Below are positions 33,008 to 43,525 of a stretch of DNA of 64,000 nt, in pieces. The DNA lies in contig CM019065.1 of assembly GCA_009667805.1 (NCBI GenBank), positions 17,930,952 through 17,994,951 of the forward strand. Direction: 5' to 3'. The position numbers were made by a program, and so were the translations under genes. The notes beneath the pieces are model-generated. The model did not search any database, was not told the origin of the DNA, and saw only the letters and a list, made by a program, of their open reading frames with translations. Origin of the DNA: Leptobrachium leishanense. Lineage: Eukaryota > Chordata > Amphibia > Anura > Megophryidae. Position 1 is the stretch's first letter; each line of letters starts with the position of its first letter.

Positions 33008-36000
33008 TCAGGCGTCTCCCGCATCAAGGGCCGCGCGCTGCCCGTCACCCCCCCCCAGGACCCCCTGTAACTGAGTCGAGGAGCAGAACGTGGACCAGTG
33101 CAACCACACTGTGGTGAAGTGCTGTGCAGCCCTTGCGGGAGAAAGAGCAAGTTCTTCGTTCGACCGTAAGGCTTCTAGCCTGTCAATCAGTGTCCTGAGT
33201 GGCGGTGCGGACGGCGATTTCCAGTATAGTGGGATCATGGATCTAGCCACCAAAAGAATGCGCAGCAGTAACGATTTCTTCATTGATTTAGTTGAAAAAG
33301 GAAGGTGGAGGAGTAGAAAAACTTGTGGGGTAAAATCTAAGCTCTCGTCAGTGGTGCTCTGGATAAGGTCCCGGACTTTTGTCCAGAATGGTTTGAGAAT
33401 AGCACATTCCCACCAGATGTGGATATACGTACCAATCTCAGTGGAACATCTCCAACAGGTCGGGGAGACTGTGACATTAAAAGTGGCCAGAAGTGCAGGT
33501 GTGCGGTACCAGAAAGTTAAAAGTTTATAGGAAGATTCTTGTAGTTTGGTGGTTTGTGAGCCTGAGTGGGTGAGGGTCAGAATCTTAGTCCAATCCTCAT
33601 CTGTAAGCGAAATGTCGAGTGTGCGTTCCCAGCGAGACATAAATGCTGGGGAGTCGTTGTTTATTTCTCGAAGCAGGCTGTAAAGATGCGATACACTATG
33701 CGCCAATGGAAAAGTCTTGTTGCAGAGAGTTTCAAAAATGGTAAGTGGTCTAGTCAGCGAGGCATTACCCGGTAGTCTTCTCAGAAATGAGCGAATTTGA
33801 TGAAGATTGAAATTTTCCGCGAAAGTAAGTGCCGGCTGATCGGGAGTCTCTAAGTTTACAAAGACACTGTCTTTAAGCATATGATGAGCCCTAAGAATTG
33901 GAGCGTCAGTAATGCGTGATGATAACGTGCGTAAAATCGTGACCGGGAAGTCTGGGTTATCTGTTAAGGGCAGTAGAGGAGACGGGTATGTTGATAAAGA
34001 ATATTTTATCCGTATTTTATGCCAGACCACAAGCGTGCTACCCGCCGGTGATGATACTTTTGCAGTGCGTTTAATTGCGGCCCATGATAACCAAGGGAGG
34101 GACCCTACCGGGCGACCTGCGTGTGCTTCTTCCAAATCCAGCCATTTTTGTTCCGGCGAGCTAGTCATCCAGTCTAGCACCCGTGTGAGATGTGCGGCGT
34201 AATAATAGAGACATGTGTCCGGGAGAGCAAGTCCTCCGTTGAGTTTTGATTTACAGAGCGTCTCATACCGAAGTCTGGGACGGGTCTGTGGCCAGATAAA
34301 GGAGGAGAACAGGGTGCGTATCTTCTTATGGAACGACAACGGAATAAAGATAGGAATTGTATGAAATAAATATAGCAATCGAGGTAGGAAGTTCATTTTG
34401 ATAACACTGATGCGACCCATCCAAGACAAAAACTTGGGGGACCATTTCGCCACGTCCTGCTTAAAGGTGTCAAAAAGCGGGGTAAAATTTAGATTAAATA
34501 GTTTTGAGTAATCAGAGGAGAGACGTATTCCGAGGTAAGTAAGTGAAGATGGGCACCAGCGGAAAGCATATTGCCCCTGTAACATACGTTTCCAGTTTTT
34601 TTGTGGGGCGATCGTCAGTACTTCAGACTTTGCCACATTTATTTTGTAACCCGAAAGTGAGCCGTATTCTTGTAGTTCCCCTATTACTGCCGGCATCGAC
34701 TTCACCGGATCCGGTAACAAGAACATAAGATCGTCCGCGTATGCGGAGACCTTGTGCATGGTGGAATGACCTTGTACTCCCGTGATACTGGCGTTCTGAC
34801 GGATTGATGAGAGCAGTGGTTCTAGACTGAGTGCGAAGAGGAGTGGGGAGAGAGGGCAGCCTTGTCTCGTGCCGTTACGTATCTGAAAAGCTGCTGTGAA
34901 TGCACCGTTCACCTTTACGCGTGCTGACGGTGTAGAATATAAAGCACGAATCCAGTTAAGGAAGTTTTCTCCAATTCCGTAGTGTTTCAGTGTTTGAAAC
35001 AGAAATGGCCATAAGACCCGATCAAAGGCCTTTTCGGCGTCTGTGGAAAGGAGCAATAGTGAGCGCTCCTTATGTTTAGTGTACGTTATGGCATTAATGA
35101 CTCTAATAGTGGCATCCCTGGCTTCTCGTCCTGGGATGAAACCCACTTGATCTGGATCGATCAGTTGAGGTAGAAATCGTTTTAGCCGATTAGCCAGTAC
35201 CCGTGCCAATAGTTTCATGTCGCAGTTCAGTAACGAGATGGGGCGATAGTTGCTACAGTTAACATGATCTTTTCCGGGCTTTGGTATTAGGGAGATTGTG
35301 GCCATTAGTGAATGAGGATGAGGAAGGGTCCCTTCCTGGAGTGCATCAAAGAGCTTCGCCATAGTCGGCAGGAGGTCTTTAGCGTTTGTTTTATAATATT
35401 CAATGGGTAAGCCATCAGGACCAGGACTTTTTCCAGGTTTGGTCGTCTTTAAAGCTTCCACTATTTCCTCTCCCGTGATCGTGGCGTTCAGCGTTTCACG
35501 ATCTAAGGAGCTAAGAGGTTGTAGTACCGTTCGTGTCAGATAAGAATCTATGCTAGCCAGCACTGGGGTTGAGGGTTCAGTATTCTCAAGGTTATAGAGG
35601 TCCGAAAAAAATTTCAAGAATTCTCCTGAGATGTCTTTTGGGTCTGTGACCAGCGTTCCCTCCGTTGTTCGGATCTTCGGGATATAAGACTTAAAACGTC
35701 TATCCCGAAGTATCCTCGCCAGAAATCTGCCGGGTTTGTTCTCGTTCAAAGCGAAAAACGAGCGAGACCTCAAAGCTTGAAAGCGAAGGGAGGCGTTTAT
35801 CAATTTATCTAAGGCCTGTCTGGCCCGAATAAGGCGCTGATACACCGTGGTGTCATTCGTCGCGATGTGTTCAAGTTCTAAGCTCCTAATGCTGTCGACA
35901 AGCGTTCGTCGTTCTTCCACCTGCAGTTTCTTACGCGTCGTGCTCTTACAAATGAAAAATCCTCTTATCACTGCCTTGTGTGCCTCCCAAAGCGTTGGGA

Positions 36001-36874
36001 TAGGGGTATCAGTGACACTATTCTCTGTGAAGAAGCGCTCCAGAGTGTCGTGTAGTTCGTCACGAATTAGGGGGTCCTCCAGTAGGGAGACATTGAGACG
36101 CCAGTGGCGTTCTCGCGGGACAAATAATGGTGATTGGACCGCCAAGTTAATCGGCGCATGATCTGACCATGTCGTGGGCGCCATGTCTGCTGAGCTCGTT
36201 AAATGAAGATTATGGTAGTGCATGAAAAAATAATCTATTCTGGTATAAGTCGCGTGTACTTGTGAAAAATAAGAGTAGTCACGGTCCGTCGGGTGTGATG
36301 CGCGCCATACATCTACTAGCCGGTGGTCATGTAGCGTGCGACGTATACTGCGTAGGACATGGGCAGGGGTGGCGGAGCGGCCTACTGATGAGTCAACCTG
36401 CGGTTCCAACGCCACATTAAAGTCACCTGCTATGATAGTCGTACCCTGTTGAAAGGATTCCAGTGTTCGAAGAATCCGTAGCAGACATGAATGTTGTTTT
36501 TTGTTTGGTAGGTATATAGACACGAAGGTGTAAACCGTATCGAAAATTGATCCTCTGACAAATAAGTATCTACCTCCTTCATCAGTCAATGTGGTGTCCA
36601 CCACAAAAGGCACCTCCTTCGATATCAAGATCGCAACTCCCCGGGCTTTACTATGGGAAAAGTTACTGAAGAAGCCCATCGGATAATTGACGTCACCTAA
36701 GGTCGGGGACGACCCTGCGCGAAAGTGAGTCTCCTGGAGGAAAGCAACGGACACACGCGCGGCCCTCAAGTCGCGCAACAGGCGGGAACGCTTCTCGGGC
36801 AGGTTAAGGCCCCGTACATTGTGAGATTGCAACTGTAAATCGCGAGCAGCATACGGGGAAAGCTCCGGCGGCAT
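33008..36874 (-). CDS. L1-type ORF2: APE endonuclease, reverse transcriptase, C-terminal Cys motif
   Basis: A 1288-aa ORF from an ATG at 36874 with no interruption. The endonuclease occupies roughly residues 15-245: SHNVRGLN (Asn19), QETHF (Glu49), IAGDFNVAL (Asp151, Asn153), TRIDYFF (Asp214) and WSDHAP (Asp238, His239). The reverse transcriptase spans roughly 480-800: GKSPGPDGLPIEYYK, NYRPISLLNCDMKLLARVLA, STDAEKAFDRV (Asp612), GTRQGCPLSPLLF, and SAYADDLMFLL (Asp714-715). The C-terminus has CWRCSTEIGTYIHIWWECAI, the Cys/His motif of L1-group ORF2. It performs target-primed reverse transcription. Length and residues look complete, so activity is plausible. Confidence 0.97.
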   Translation of the reverse strand: MPPELSPYAARDLQLQSHNVRGLNLPEKRSRLLRDLRAARVSVAFLQETHFRAGSSPTLGDVNYPMGFFSNFSHSKARGVAILISKEVPFVVDTTLTDEGGRYLFVRGSIFDTVYTFVSIYLPNKKQHSCLLRILRTLESFQQGTTIIAGDFNVALEPQVDSSVGRSATPAHVLRSIRRTLHDHRLVDVWRASHPTDRDYSYFSQVHATYTRIDYFFMHYHNLHLTSSADMAPTTWSDHAPINLAVQSPLFVPRERHWRLNVSLLEDPLIRDELHDTLERFFTENSVTDTPIPTLWEAHKAVIRGFFICKSTTRKKLQVEERRTLVDSIRSLELEHIATNDTTVYQRLIRARQALDKLINASLRFQALRSRSFFALNENKPGRFLARILRDRRFKSYIPKIRTTEGTLVTDPKDISGEFLKFFSDLYNLENTEPSTPVLASIDSYLTRTVLQPLSSLDRETLNATITGEEIVEALKTTKPGKSPGPDGLPIEYYKTNAKDLLPTMAKLFDALQEGTLPHPHSLMATISLIPKPGKDHVNCSNYRPISLLNCDMKLLARVLANRLKRFLPQLIDPDQVGFIPGREARDATIRVINAITYTKHKERSLLLLSTDAEKAFDRVLWPFLFQTLKHYGIGENFLNWIRALYSTPSARVKVNGAFTAAFQIRNGTRQGCPLSPLLFALSLEPLLSSIRQNASITGVQGHSTMHKVSAYADDLMFLLPDPVKSMPAVIGELQEYGSLSGYKINVAKSEVLTIAPQKNWKRMLQGQYAFRWCPSSLTYLGIRLSSDYSKLFNLNFTPLFDTFKQDVAKWSPKFLSWMGRISVIKMNFLPRLLYLFHTIPIFIPLSFHKKIRTLFSSFIWPQTRPRLRYETLCKSKLNGGLALPDTCLYYYAAHLTRVLDWMTSSPEQKWLDLEEAHAGRPVGSLPWLSWAAIKRTAKVSSPAGSTLVVWHKIRIKYSLSTYPSPLLPLTDNPDFPVTILRTLSSRITDAPILRAHHMLKDSVFVNLETPDQPALTFAENFNLHQIRSFLRRLPGNASLTRPLTIFETLCNKTFPLAHSVSHLYSLLREINNDSPAFMSRWERTLDISLTDEDWTKILTLTHSGSQTTKLQESSYKLLTFWYRTPALLATFNVTVSPTCWRCSTEIGTYIHIWWECAILKPFWTKVRDLIQSTTDESLDFTPQVFLLLHLPFSTKSMKKSLLLRILLVARSMIPLYWKSPSAPPLRTLIDRLEALRSNEELALSPARAAQHFTTVWLHWSTFCSSTQLQGVLGGGDGQRAALDAGDA

Positions 36875-38579
36875 GATGCAGGTCCAAGCAGGAACCTAGT
36901 ACTCAGATTAAATTTCAGGGGGGATTTAATGGGGGGAGGAGGTAGGTATAGTCAAGAGGGTTCGGGGAGCAGAGGTTGGGGAGCAAAAAGGTGAGAGAGA
37001 GAGAAAAAAAAAAAAAAAAGGGGGGGGGGGGACGAAGATGGAGAGGTAGGAACAAATGAGACCGACAGTGAAAGTGAAAGAGTGTGAAAATCAGGAGGTA
37101 ACAAGTGCGCCAACTGGGATACCCGCCTCCACTACTAAACCCGCAGGTCAGGTGTGGGGGTCCACAGTTGGAGGGAAATTGCACTAAACCTCGCGGGGGG
37201 GACCTAAGCGGCCGTACTCCTGTTCAATCGTGTCCGTGTAGGGAGATAGGATAGTAGGTATACAACCCGAGATGGAGCTCAGACGGTGTTACCTGTGACC
37301 GTCTATGCCGACATGTGGTGCTACCAATAGGGTCTGTGGCTGTTTTCTAGTAGGGGACTAGGAGAATATGGTTATTTAAGGTATCTGGGCTGATCCATGT
37401 AGGAGGAATGAGGAAGGGAACAGGGGGGGGGGGCGTTCTCCAGTAACAACACAGGAGCGTGAGCTGGGTGTGTGGTTATAAAGGATTGGTGCCTCAGTTA
37501 CGTCCGTTTCACGGGTCTAGCTACCGATATAAGGCAGAGAGTCATCTGTGTTGTGAGGTGCTAAATGAACCGTAAACAAAACTGTGTATAAAACAAAGAT
37601 ATCAACCAGTACGTTCATTGGCAATGCTTATGACTATAACTTGTATAAAACGTTGGAGTCCCATACGGGGTCTCAATGCATCAGCAAATAAAACAACATT
37701 AGGCGTACAAAGTTTGTAACTTAAGTGCAATTATATATCCTCCCGCCACCCCTTCTCGTCTTCCCACCCTCAGCTGCCCATCCTCACCCACCCACCACCC
37801 ATTTCTAACCCTCCCCTTCCCACCCGTTTCCAAACAAACTCGTAAAAATCCTAACGTATATGTGTAACTGAACAGGGAACGTATCGAAACTCACAGTCTG
37901 GGAGCATTATGGATGCCATATTATAGCTATTTTCCCGCCTTATCATGCCCCAGGTTATCAGTACAGGGGAAATATCCTCTTATTTGATCGTTGGCAACGC
38001 GTTTAACTGTATCATGTATAAGATGCTGGAGTCCTTTACGTGGTCTCAAAACATTCGCGGATAAGACCATCGTAAGAAAGCAGAGTTCGAATTCCTTAAG
38101 CAAATACATCCCCTCCCATCCTCCAGATTGTCATCCCGTCCTCCGCTACCCACCCTTACCCCTCCCCCTCCCTATCCCCCTCTCCCCTTCAAGATCAATC
38201 TAGACCTTTCCTTAAGGTTCCACACGTGTATGGGTGAAGGAGTAGTAAACTCATCTAGGCCCATTAACGAACGCAAAAAATGAGTGCCTTAATACCTCTG
38301 ACTTCCAGCTTAGTCATAACCCAGGATATGTCAGTATATGATGCAAGGTGTCATTCAGCGAGTAGTTCACAAGCAATATGTAGGCATACATTAACTGGGC
38401 ACCTCTATTAAAGATCTGTATCCCTTCGTCCTCGAAAGGTTAACGCTACCCCTCACCACTCCATCTTGTCTGTAAGAAGATTGCCAATAGAACAGCTGAG
38501 TTTCTTAAAATTGTAAAGTCTGCAAAGTTAAAGTTTCAGCATGTGAGTGCACAGAAAGCGGATTCAACGTTCCTCGGTC
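36875..38579 (-). repeat. 1.7-kb L1 inter-ORF spacer with internal diverged repeats
   Basis: Far longer than the few-base to few-hundred-base spacer of typical L1s. No ORF of note is present; a Phe/Pro-rich frame at 36915-37184 is a homopolymer artefact. Two segments resemble each other at about 37612-37800 and 37985-38180: both carry TTGGCAA, TGTATAA, TTGGAGTC or CTGGAGTC, GGTCTCAA, and then a CCTCCC-rich stretch. Period is about 370 bp. Confidence 0.7.
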
Positions 38580-39668
38580 TCAGTCTGCCACATTCTGGCT
38601 GTCCTGCCAGACTGTCGATTGGGAGTCTGCATGCAGCCGGTCTTCGGCTCGACGCCCTTTACGCGGTGATTTTTGCGGCCTAGGTGGTCTGGTGGGCTTA
38701 TCGGCTGACGGTGTTGCGCCAGTTAAGAGTTCCCAATCAGGAACCTCTGTCGGAGGGAGGTTCAATTCCGCCAAAAAGGGTGCTACATCTGACGGGGCAC
38801 GTATGGCTATAAGCCTGTTGTTCCGACGGACTTGCAGGGAAAAAGGGAAGCCCCATCGATACGGTATGTCCGCCTCCCGTAAAAGTTGGGTAATTGGGCG
38901 TAATTCACGGCGTGCGGTTAACGTATGTGAGGAGAGATCTTGGAACAGTTCGAATGATTCGTTTGCAAAACGCCATTTTCGGCGTATGCGCGCTTTCAAC
39001 AAAATTGCCTCTTTCAGTGCAAAGTCCGGGATATGGCATATGATATCTCTAGGTGGGGCTGATTCCAGTGCGGCTCGGGGGCGAAGGGCCCTATGCGCTC
39101 TATCAATCGCTGCGTAGGGTAGGTTGGGGCAGCCCAGTATTTGTGTAAATGCGCCAAGGAGGAATTCCTTCACTTCTGTAACCCCTTCGTGAACCCCTCT
39201 CACCCTGATGTTGTGCCTTCGGGATCGATTTTCTAAGTCGTCTATTCGACGTTGCATATCTGATAAGCGCTGGTTCGTGAGCAGGTCAGGGTTTGTGGTG
39301 CAGCTTATGTGTGAGGCGGCAGCTTCCTCTAAGCGCGCCACCCGCGTGCCTACTGCAGACAAGTCAGCCCGGACTTCGGCTATCTCGCGCCCCACTGCCG
39401 CTTGCATTTGGTCGAGCATTTCCTTAAAGTCCAGTCTCGTAGGTAGCTCAGCACGTGTTGGTAAGTCCGCAATAAGCCTTTCTAGGCGCGCAATTGCAGT
39501 CTGACCTGATGTCTCCGTCGACAGGGGAGCAGCCGCCATCTTGGTAGAGTCCTTGTTACTAGGCCGTCCTCGTGTTGCTCCAAAATACGCCGTTATGGGG
39601 CTCGTTTGTTGGTCTTCTGGGGTGTGGGGGGTTCTCCTAGTCGATCTACGACTTGTGGTGCGTACCAT
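38580..39668 (-). CDS. L1-type ORF1 protein (Transposase_22-like)
   Basis: An RNA-binding, chaperone-type protein of the LINE particle. I place the start at the ATG at 39668 (MVRTTSRRSTRR), giving 362 aa, because the upstream frame has no earlier ATG in the element. A basic, low-complexity N-terminus is followed by a coiled coil (VGREIAEVRADLSAVGTRVA and on to the DLENRSRR segment), then the L1 RRM block RRHNIRVRGVHEG, PRDIICHIPDF, and a C-terminal domain with ADIPYRWGFPFSL. The tail is basic (PQKSPRKGRR). The ORF is intact, as in an active element. It is clearly different in sequence from the ORF1 at 12201-13323, so two L1 lineages are present. Confidence 0.93.
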   Translation of the reverse strand: MVRTTSRRSTRRTPHTPEDQQTSPITAYFGATRGRPSNKDSTKMAAAPLSTETSGQTAIARLERLIADLPTRAELPTRLDFKEMLDQMQAAVGREIAEVRADLSAVGTRVARLEEAAASHISCTTNPDLLTNQRLSDMQRRIDDLENRSRRHNIRVRGVHEGVTEVKEFLLGAFTQILGCPNLPYAAIDRAHRALRPRAALESAPPRDIICHIPDFALKEAILLKARIRRKWRFANESFELFQDLSSHTLTARRELRPITQLLREADIPYRWGFPFSLQVRRNNRLIAIRAPSDVAPFLAELNLPPTEVPDWELLTGATPSADKPTRPPRPQKSPRKGRRAEDRLHADSQSTVWQDSQNVAD

Positions 39669-39760
39669 AGCCACGGGCAGATTCAATTGTGCAGATTTGT
39701 CAGCAGCGGTCTCAGGAGCTCCCGCGCTAAGCGTCCATCTTCACGCTCGTTCAGGCCACC

Positions 39761-39774
39761 ATATCTGCACATTT
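39761..39774. repeat. 14-bp target-site duplication (right) of the L1
   Basis: ATATCTGCACATTT, identical to 32336-32349. Confidence 0.9.
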
Positions 39775-39839
39775 GAACTTTTCCCTGAAGCTTATGGAGT
39801 CCCGTTTTCATTAGCATAACATTAAGTAGTTACGGTATG

Positions 39840-41480
39840 TTTTTGTTAGTCAAAATACAATCAAGAATGCAGACGGTTACTTAATGATCCTCTAACGTAT
39901 AAACCATTAGACAAAGACCCCACCGTTTCAGTTAAAAACATGTTCTATGAAGATCTTTTGAAAGGATAATGATTCTTAATATACATGAATAGGAGTATCT
40001 TAAAATAATGCACCCCCAGATTCCAGTATTCTATATTCTCCCTAAGTTGCATAAAGATTAACTAAATCCACCAGGCCGGCCGATATTCTACAGGATATGG
40101 AATGGATGCCAGAGACTATCAGAATATGTGGACAATCTTCTACAACCACTAGTGGTAAAAACACCGGCATATTTAAAAGACACCATCTTGGTTTTGAACC
40201 TATTAAAGGACATAGAATGGCAGGATGATTACATCCTCGCGACATGCGATGTAGCCTCTCTATATTCGATAAATCCACATGAAGCAGGCTGCTCAGCAGT
40301 AAGACACTTTCTAATAAGATCCGATAATTTTATAGAAGAACAAATAGAATACATTTTCGAGGGCATCGGTTAATTCTCACCAATAATTTCTTCTGGTATG
40401 GAGGAGACTTCTATCTCCAACAAAATGGAACAGCTATGGGGACGAGGTTTGCCCCCAGTTATGCCAATTTGTTCATGTCGCATTGGGAATCCTGCGCTTT
40501 ATGGACTGGGCATGGCTGGGGGCAAAACCTCGTTCTCTATGAAAAGGTATATCGATGATATACTCATAGTCTGGCGTGGTGATATGGATTCATTGATGAA
40601 GTTTATACACCATTTAAAACGATAATTCTCTAGGAATCAAGCTAGAATCCTATAGAAGTACTGAGACAATAGATTATATATATATATATATATATATATA
40701 AAGAGAATGGAGTAATTAAGACCAGAACTCACTTCAAAAAAGTACAGGTCAACAATTACATACACCAAACAAGTGATCACTATCAACCATGGCTTCGTGC
40801 AATACCGAAGGGACAAATGATGAGTGTAAGAAGAAATTGCACAGATCTACCACAATTTTTGCAACAAACCAACAAGTTGATGACTGATTTTAGGGATAAA
40901 GGATATGAAGAAGCACCCCTTAGAAAAGTCAGAGAAGATGTCCTCAAAATGGATAGAGATCAACTATTGAAATACAAAGAGAAGAAATAACTACTGAAGT
41001 TGCCCTCATCCTGAACGATAACACCACTAATCAAGCTATTAAAAAATCTATTAATCGCTACTGGTCAATTTTGAAGCGGGATCCTGTTCTCAGTGATATT
41101 ATTCCAGACACACCCAGAATCATCTTCAGGGGAAGCGATACTATTAGGAGAAAATTAGTTAAAAACCATATACCTATGATCCAAAAAAACATAGGGAATT
41201 TTTCAATCTACAAACAGGCTTTTATGGATGTGGCCGCTGTATAGCTTGCCGTAAAACCGATAATCATAAAAGACTAATTCGACAATTTGATGCCATAGAG
41301 GACAAAAATATAAGAAAATCTATTATGATATGTCACTCCAAAAATGTAGTGTATCTGATGAAATGCCCATGCAATAAAATTTATATAGGTCAGACCTCAC
41401 GCTGTTTATACACCAGGATCAATGAACATATGAATAATATATGTGGGGGCAATGAGAAACCTAGTGTACCATTGCACTAC
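39840..41480 (+). pseudogene. PLE reverse transcriptase / GIY-YIG nuclease, frameshifted
   Basis: PLE proteins combine a telomerase-related RT with a GIY-YIG endonuclease. RT blocks in order: FPVFYILPKLHKD (about 40020-40060), NPPGRPIFS, ATCDVASLYS (motif A; 40237-40266), FYLQQNGTAMGTRFAPSYAN (about 40410-40470) and RYIDDILIVW (the YIDD box, 40544-40573). The thumb region follows with TPRIIFRGSDTIRRKLVKNH (41110-41169) and a Cys cluster CGRCIACRKT (about 41233). The nuclease is at 41347-41430: VVYLMKCPCNKIYIGQTSR, then RINEHMNNI. Frameshifts near 40140, 40375, 40440 and 40500 and stops near 40625 and 40990 make it inactive. Confidence 0.85.
40674..40701. repeat. (TA)n microsatellite
   Basis: About 13-14 uninterrupted TA units within the decayed PLE. 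Confidence 0.95.
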
Positions 41481-42157
41481 AAAGAAACACATAACTAACC
41501 CTAAGGGCACTCAATTCTATGCCATCGAAAAAATTCAGAGTCAATGGAGAGGTTAAGATCATCATAAGATGATCAAAAAACGGAAATGAGATGGATATAA
41601 TATTTGGACAACCGGATTCCCAGGGGTCTAAATACTGATTTTGAAGTATGTCATTTCTTTTAGGAAGGGTTAAGGAATGCAAAATGTGTCATATTATTTT
41701 ATATGTATACCGATTTATCTTGTATACATATTGGTGCAGTAAATATTTAGATTGATGCAGATGTGTTATGACATGTAAGTTAAGAAATATCACCTCAATC
41801 ATCACACTAGTACTGTTTCTCTATGTTTTTGTTTCCATACAGAGAACTAAAGAGAGAATAGTGTAATTTGTTATCAATACATTCATATATGTACAATACA
41901 TGAAGATTGCAACCATCAAATACCGGGACTTAATATTGCGAAAGTGAAAGGAAAACATACCCGATCAAGCATGCGCGCAAATCCGACGAAAACGAAAGTA
42001 TAAGGGATTGGCTTGAACATTAACCGGAAATACGTCATCATGAACTCCCGGAAACAGGAAGTGATTGATAAAGAACGCTACGAGGTGGTTCTCATTAGTC
42101 GACTAATTAATGACCTATGGGTCTATATAAACAGGAACAATGGATATCATTTTATTC

Positions 42158-42200
42158 CCGACTGGGGAGGCTTGCAGGACGCAAGCGAAACGCGTCTCGG
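42158..42200 (+). ncRNA. Hammerhead-type ribozyme motif in the PLE end
   Basis: Stem I is CCGA (42158-42161) with TCGG (42197-42200). The core is CTGGGGA (42162-42168; consensus CTGATGA). Stem II is a perfect GCTTGC / GCAAGC (42170-42175, 42181-42186) with loop AGGAC. GAAA is at 42187-42190, the palindromic stem III ACGCGT at 42190-42195, and the cleavage nucleotide C at 42196. The palindromic stem III fits the dimeric hammerheads known from PLEs. The core change A6 to G, and one extra G before stem II, probably weaken or abolish cleavage. Confidence 0.65.
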
Positions 42201-42440
42201 ATTCTTTTTTATTCTGTAATACCGCTGGTTTATTTTATACCAATTAAATTCTTACCTTTACATTTCGACTCTGGCATATATATCAAGCCAATATTCTGGA
42301 AAGGCTCCCGTGTCTAAAGAATTGAAAGACCATCTGGATAATCCTATGTGGGTGAGGTCCCCCCTATTAAGAGACCTACAGGTGATTCGATACGAGCTAT
42401 TTGAGGCTCCTCCTTTGTGAGTGTGACCATCGATTTTTAA

Positions 42441-43525
42441 TATAAGTATTGTATAATTACCTGTATTATGCGATCAGATTTCTGTTTCCCCCCCTAGGAT
42501 ACAGTTTTATGATACAGAATTTCTGAATGAGAAAGATCCATCCCACACTGATACATGTAAATTAAGTTACCAACTCTGTCTATTTCTGACCACATGTATA
42601 TGCTATTACATGTATATGCTATTATTATATGCTCCCTATTAGATACATAAATGTATTTTTTTGTGCTAATGTTTTTGTTAGTGCTCGGATAAGCTAGGCT
42701 TTTCTTTCAGGAATGAGAACAGACTGAATATTACAGACATTAAACCGTTTGGTTTAAAGTACTACAATCCATAGTAAACTCTACACCACCATATCTGCAA
42801 AGATGAACTGTTTACATTGAAAAAATATAATAGCTCTCCCGCCCTTCCAGTGTTCTGCACTGCCAACAGTTTGGTTGCCGTTGTAACCCGGAGACGCTTG
42901 GGAGTACGGAAGCCTTGATGCCTCTCTGGAGACACGTGCTTCATGCGGAGCTCGGGGATTTGACCTAAGGGGTTATTCAGAGGCCCAGCATGAACTCACA
43001 CCGGAAGAGCTGGGCAGCTAGGGACAATTGCTAAAAATCAAAGACATCTAGGGACCCAAAAAACCCAGCCCAATGTGTTTGAAGCCCCTGCTCAGTGACA
43101 GATCGGCACCAAGCACGGGCCCACCTGGACGGACGTGGAGCGTTCTGCTCGCTGGGGGGGGGGGGATACCCAGATGCCCCACACACTTTGGACTGCTGGG
43201 GCAAGCAAGGCCAATCTGGCAGTGCCCGATGGGTCAGTCCACCCCTGAACAAGCCTATTAAGCCAATGCATTAATTCTTAAAGAACCTTTTCCATTTCAA
43301 TGACCAATTTCACTTGCAGATAAAAAGTTAAAGGGCCCAGATTGTCACCAAGAGATATATATATATATATATATATATTGCAACTTCATGGTATTCAGTG
43401 AAACCCATGACTATGGGATGGCTTGTATTAATTCCTAAAGGAAACTTCCATCAGTGACCTATATGCGGGAGAAAACGGTACAAGGACCAAATTTGCACAC
43501 AGCTATGCCAACGTCTTCATGGTAT
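42441..43525. other. No recognisable gene; (AT)n microsatellite at 43354-43378
   Basis: Contains a G-run near 43147-43158 and a dinucleotide repeat. Short ORFs on both strands show no motifs. Confidence 0.5.

Larger units (their letters stand above)
32350..39760 (-). mobile_element. Full-length L1-type LINE with both ORFs open
   Basis: A 7.4-kb insertion with an exact 14-bp target duplication. On the minus strand it runs as follows: a short 5' leader (39760-39669), ORF1 (39668-38580), an unusually long 1.7-kb spacer, ORF2 (36874-33008), and a ~640 bp 3' UTR with a long pyrimidine tract. A polyadenylation signal AATAAA (complement near 32381) and a poly(A) tail (complement 32348-32366) follow. 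The intact ORFs, perfect duplication and uninterrupted tail all indicate a very recent insertion. The clade is L1/Tx1-group by ORF2 motifs; I cannot resolve it further by eye. Confidence 0.95.
39835..42440 (+). mobile_element. Penelope-like element with RT, GIY-YIG nuclease and pLTR
   Basis: A reverse-transcriptase pseudogene (39840-41200) leads into a GIY-YIG nuclease region (41330-41460), then ~1 kb of noncoding DNA. This noncoding part holds a hammerhead-like motif (42158-42200) and a hairpin plus GTGAGT box (42394-42422). This order (RT, GIY-YIG, hammerhead-bearing terminal repeat) is the known architecture of vertebrate PLEs (Neptune/Poseidon-type). The 5' boundary is unclear. Confidence 0.8.

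Noticed and set aside
33090..33530. Several plus-strand frames across 33090-36160
   Set aside because: Antisense shadows of the intact L1 ORF2.
36915..37184. 89-codon Phe/Pro-rich minus frame in the L1 spacer
   Set aside because: Generated by C and T homopolymer runs; no start context and no conserved motif.
43031..43261. Overlapping GC-rich frames on both strands
   Set aside because: Both strands open because of local GC content and a G run; no motif.
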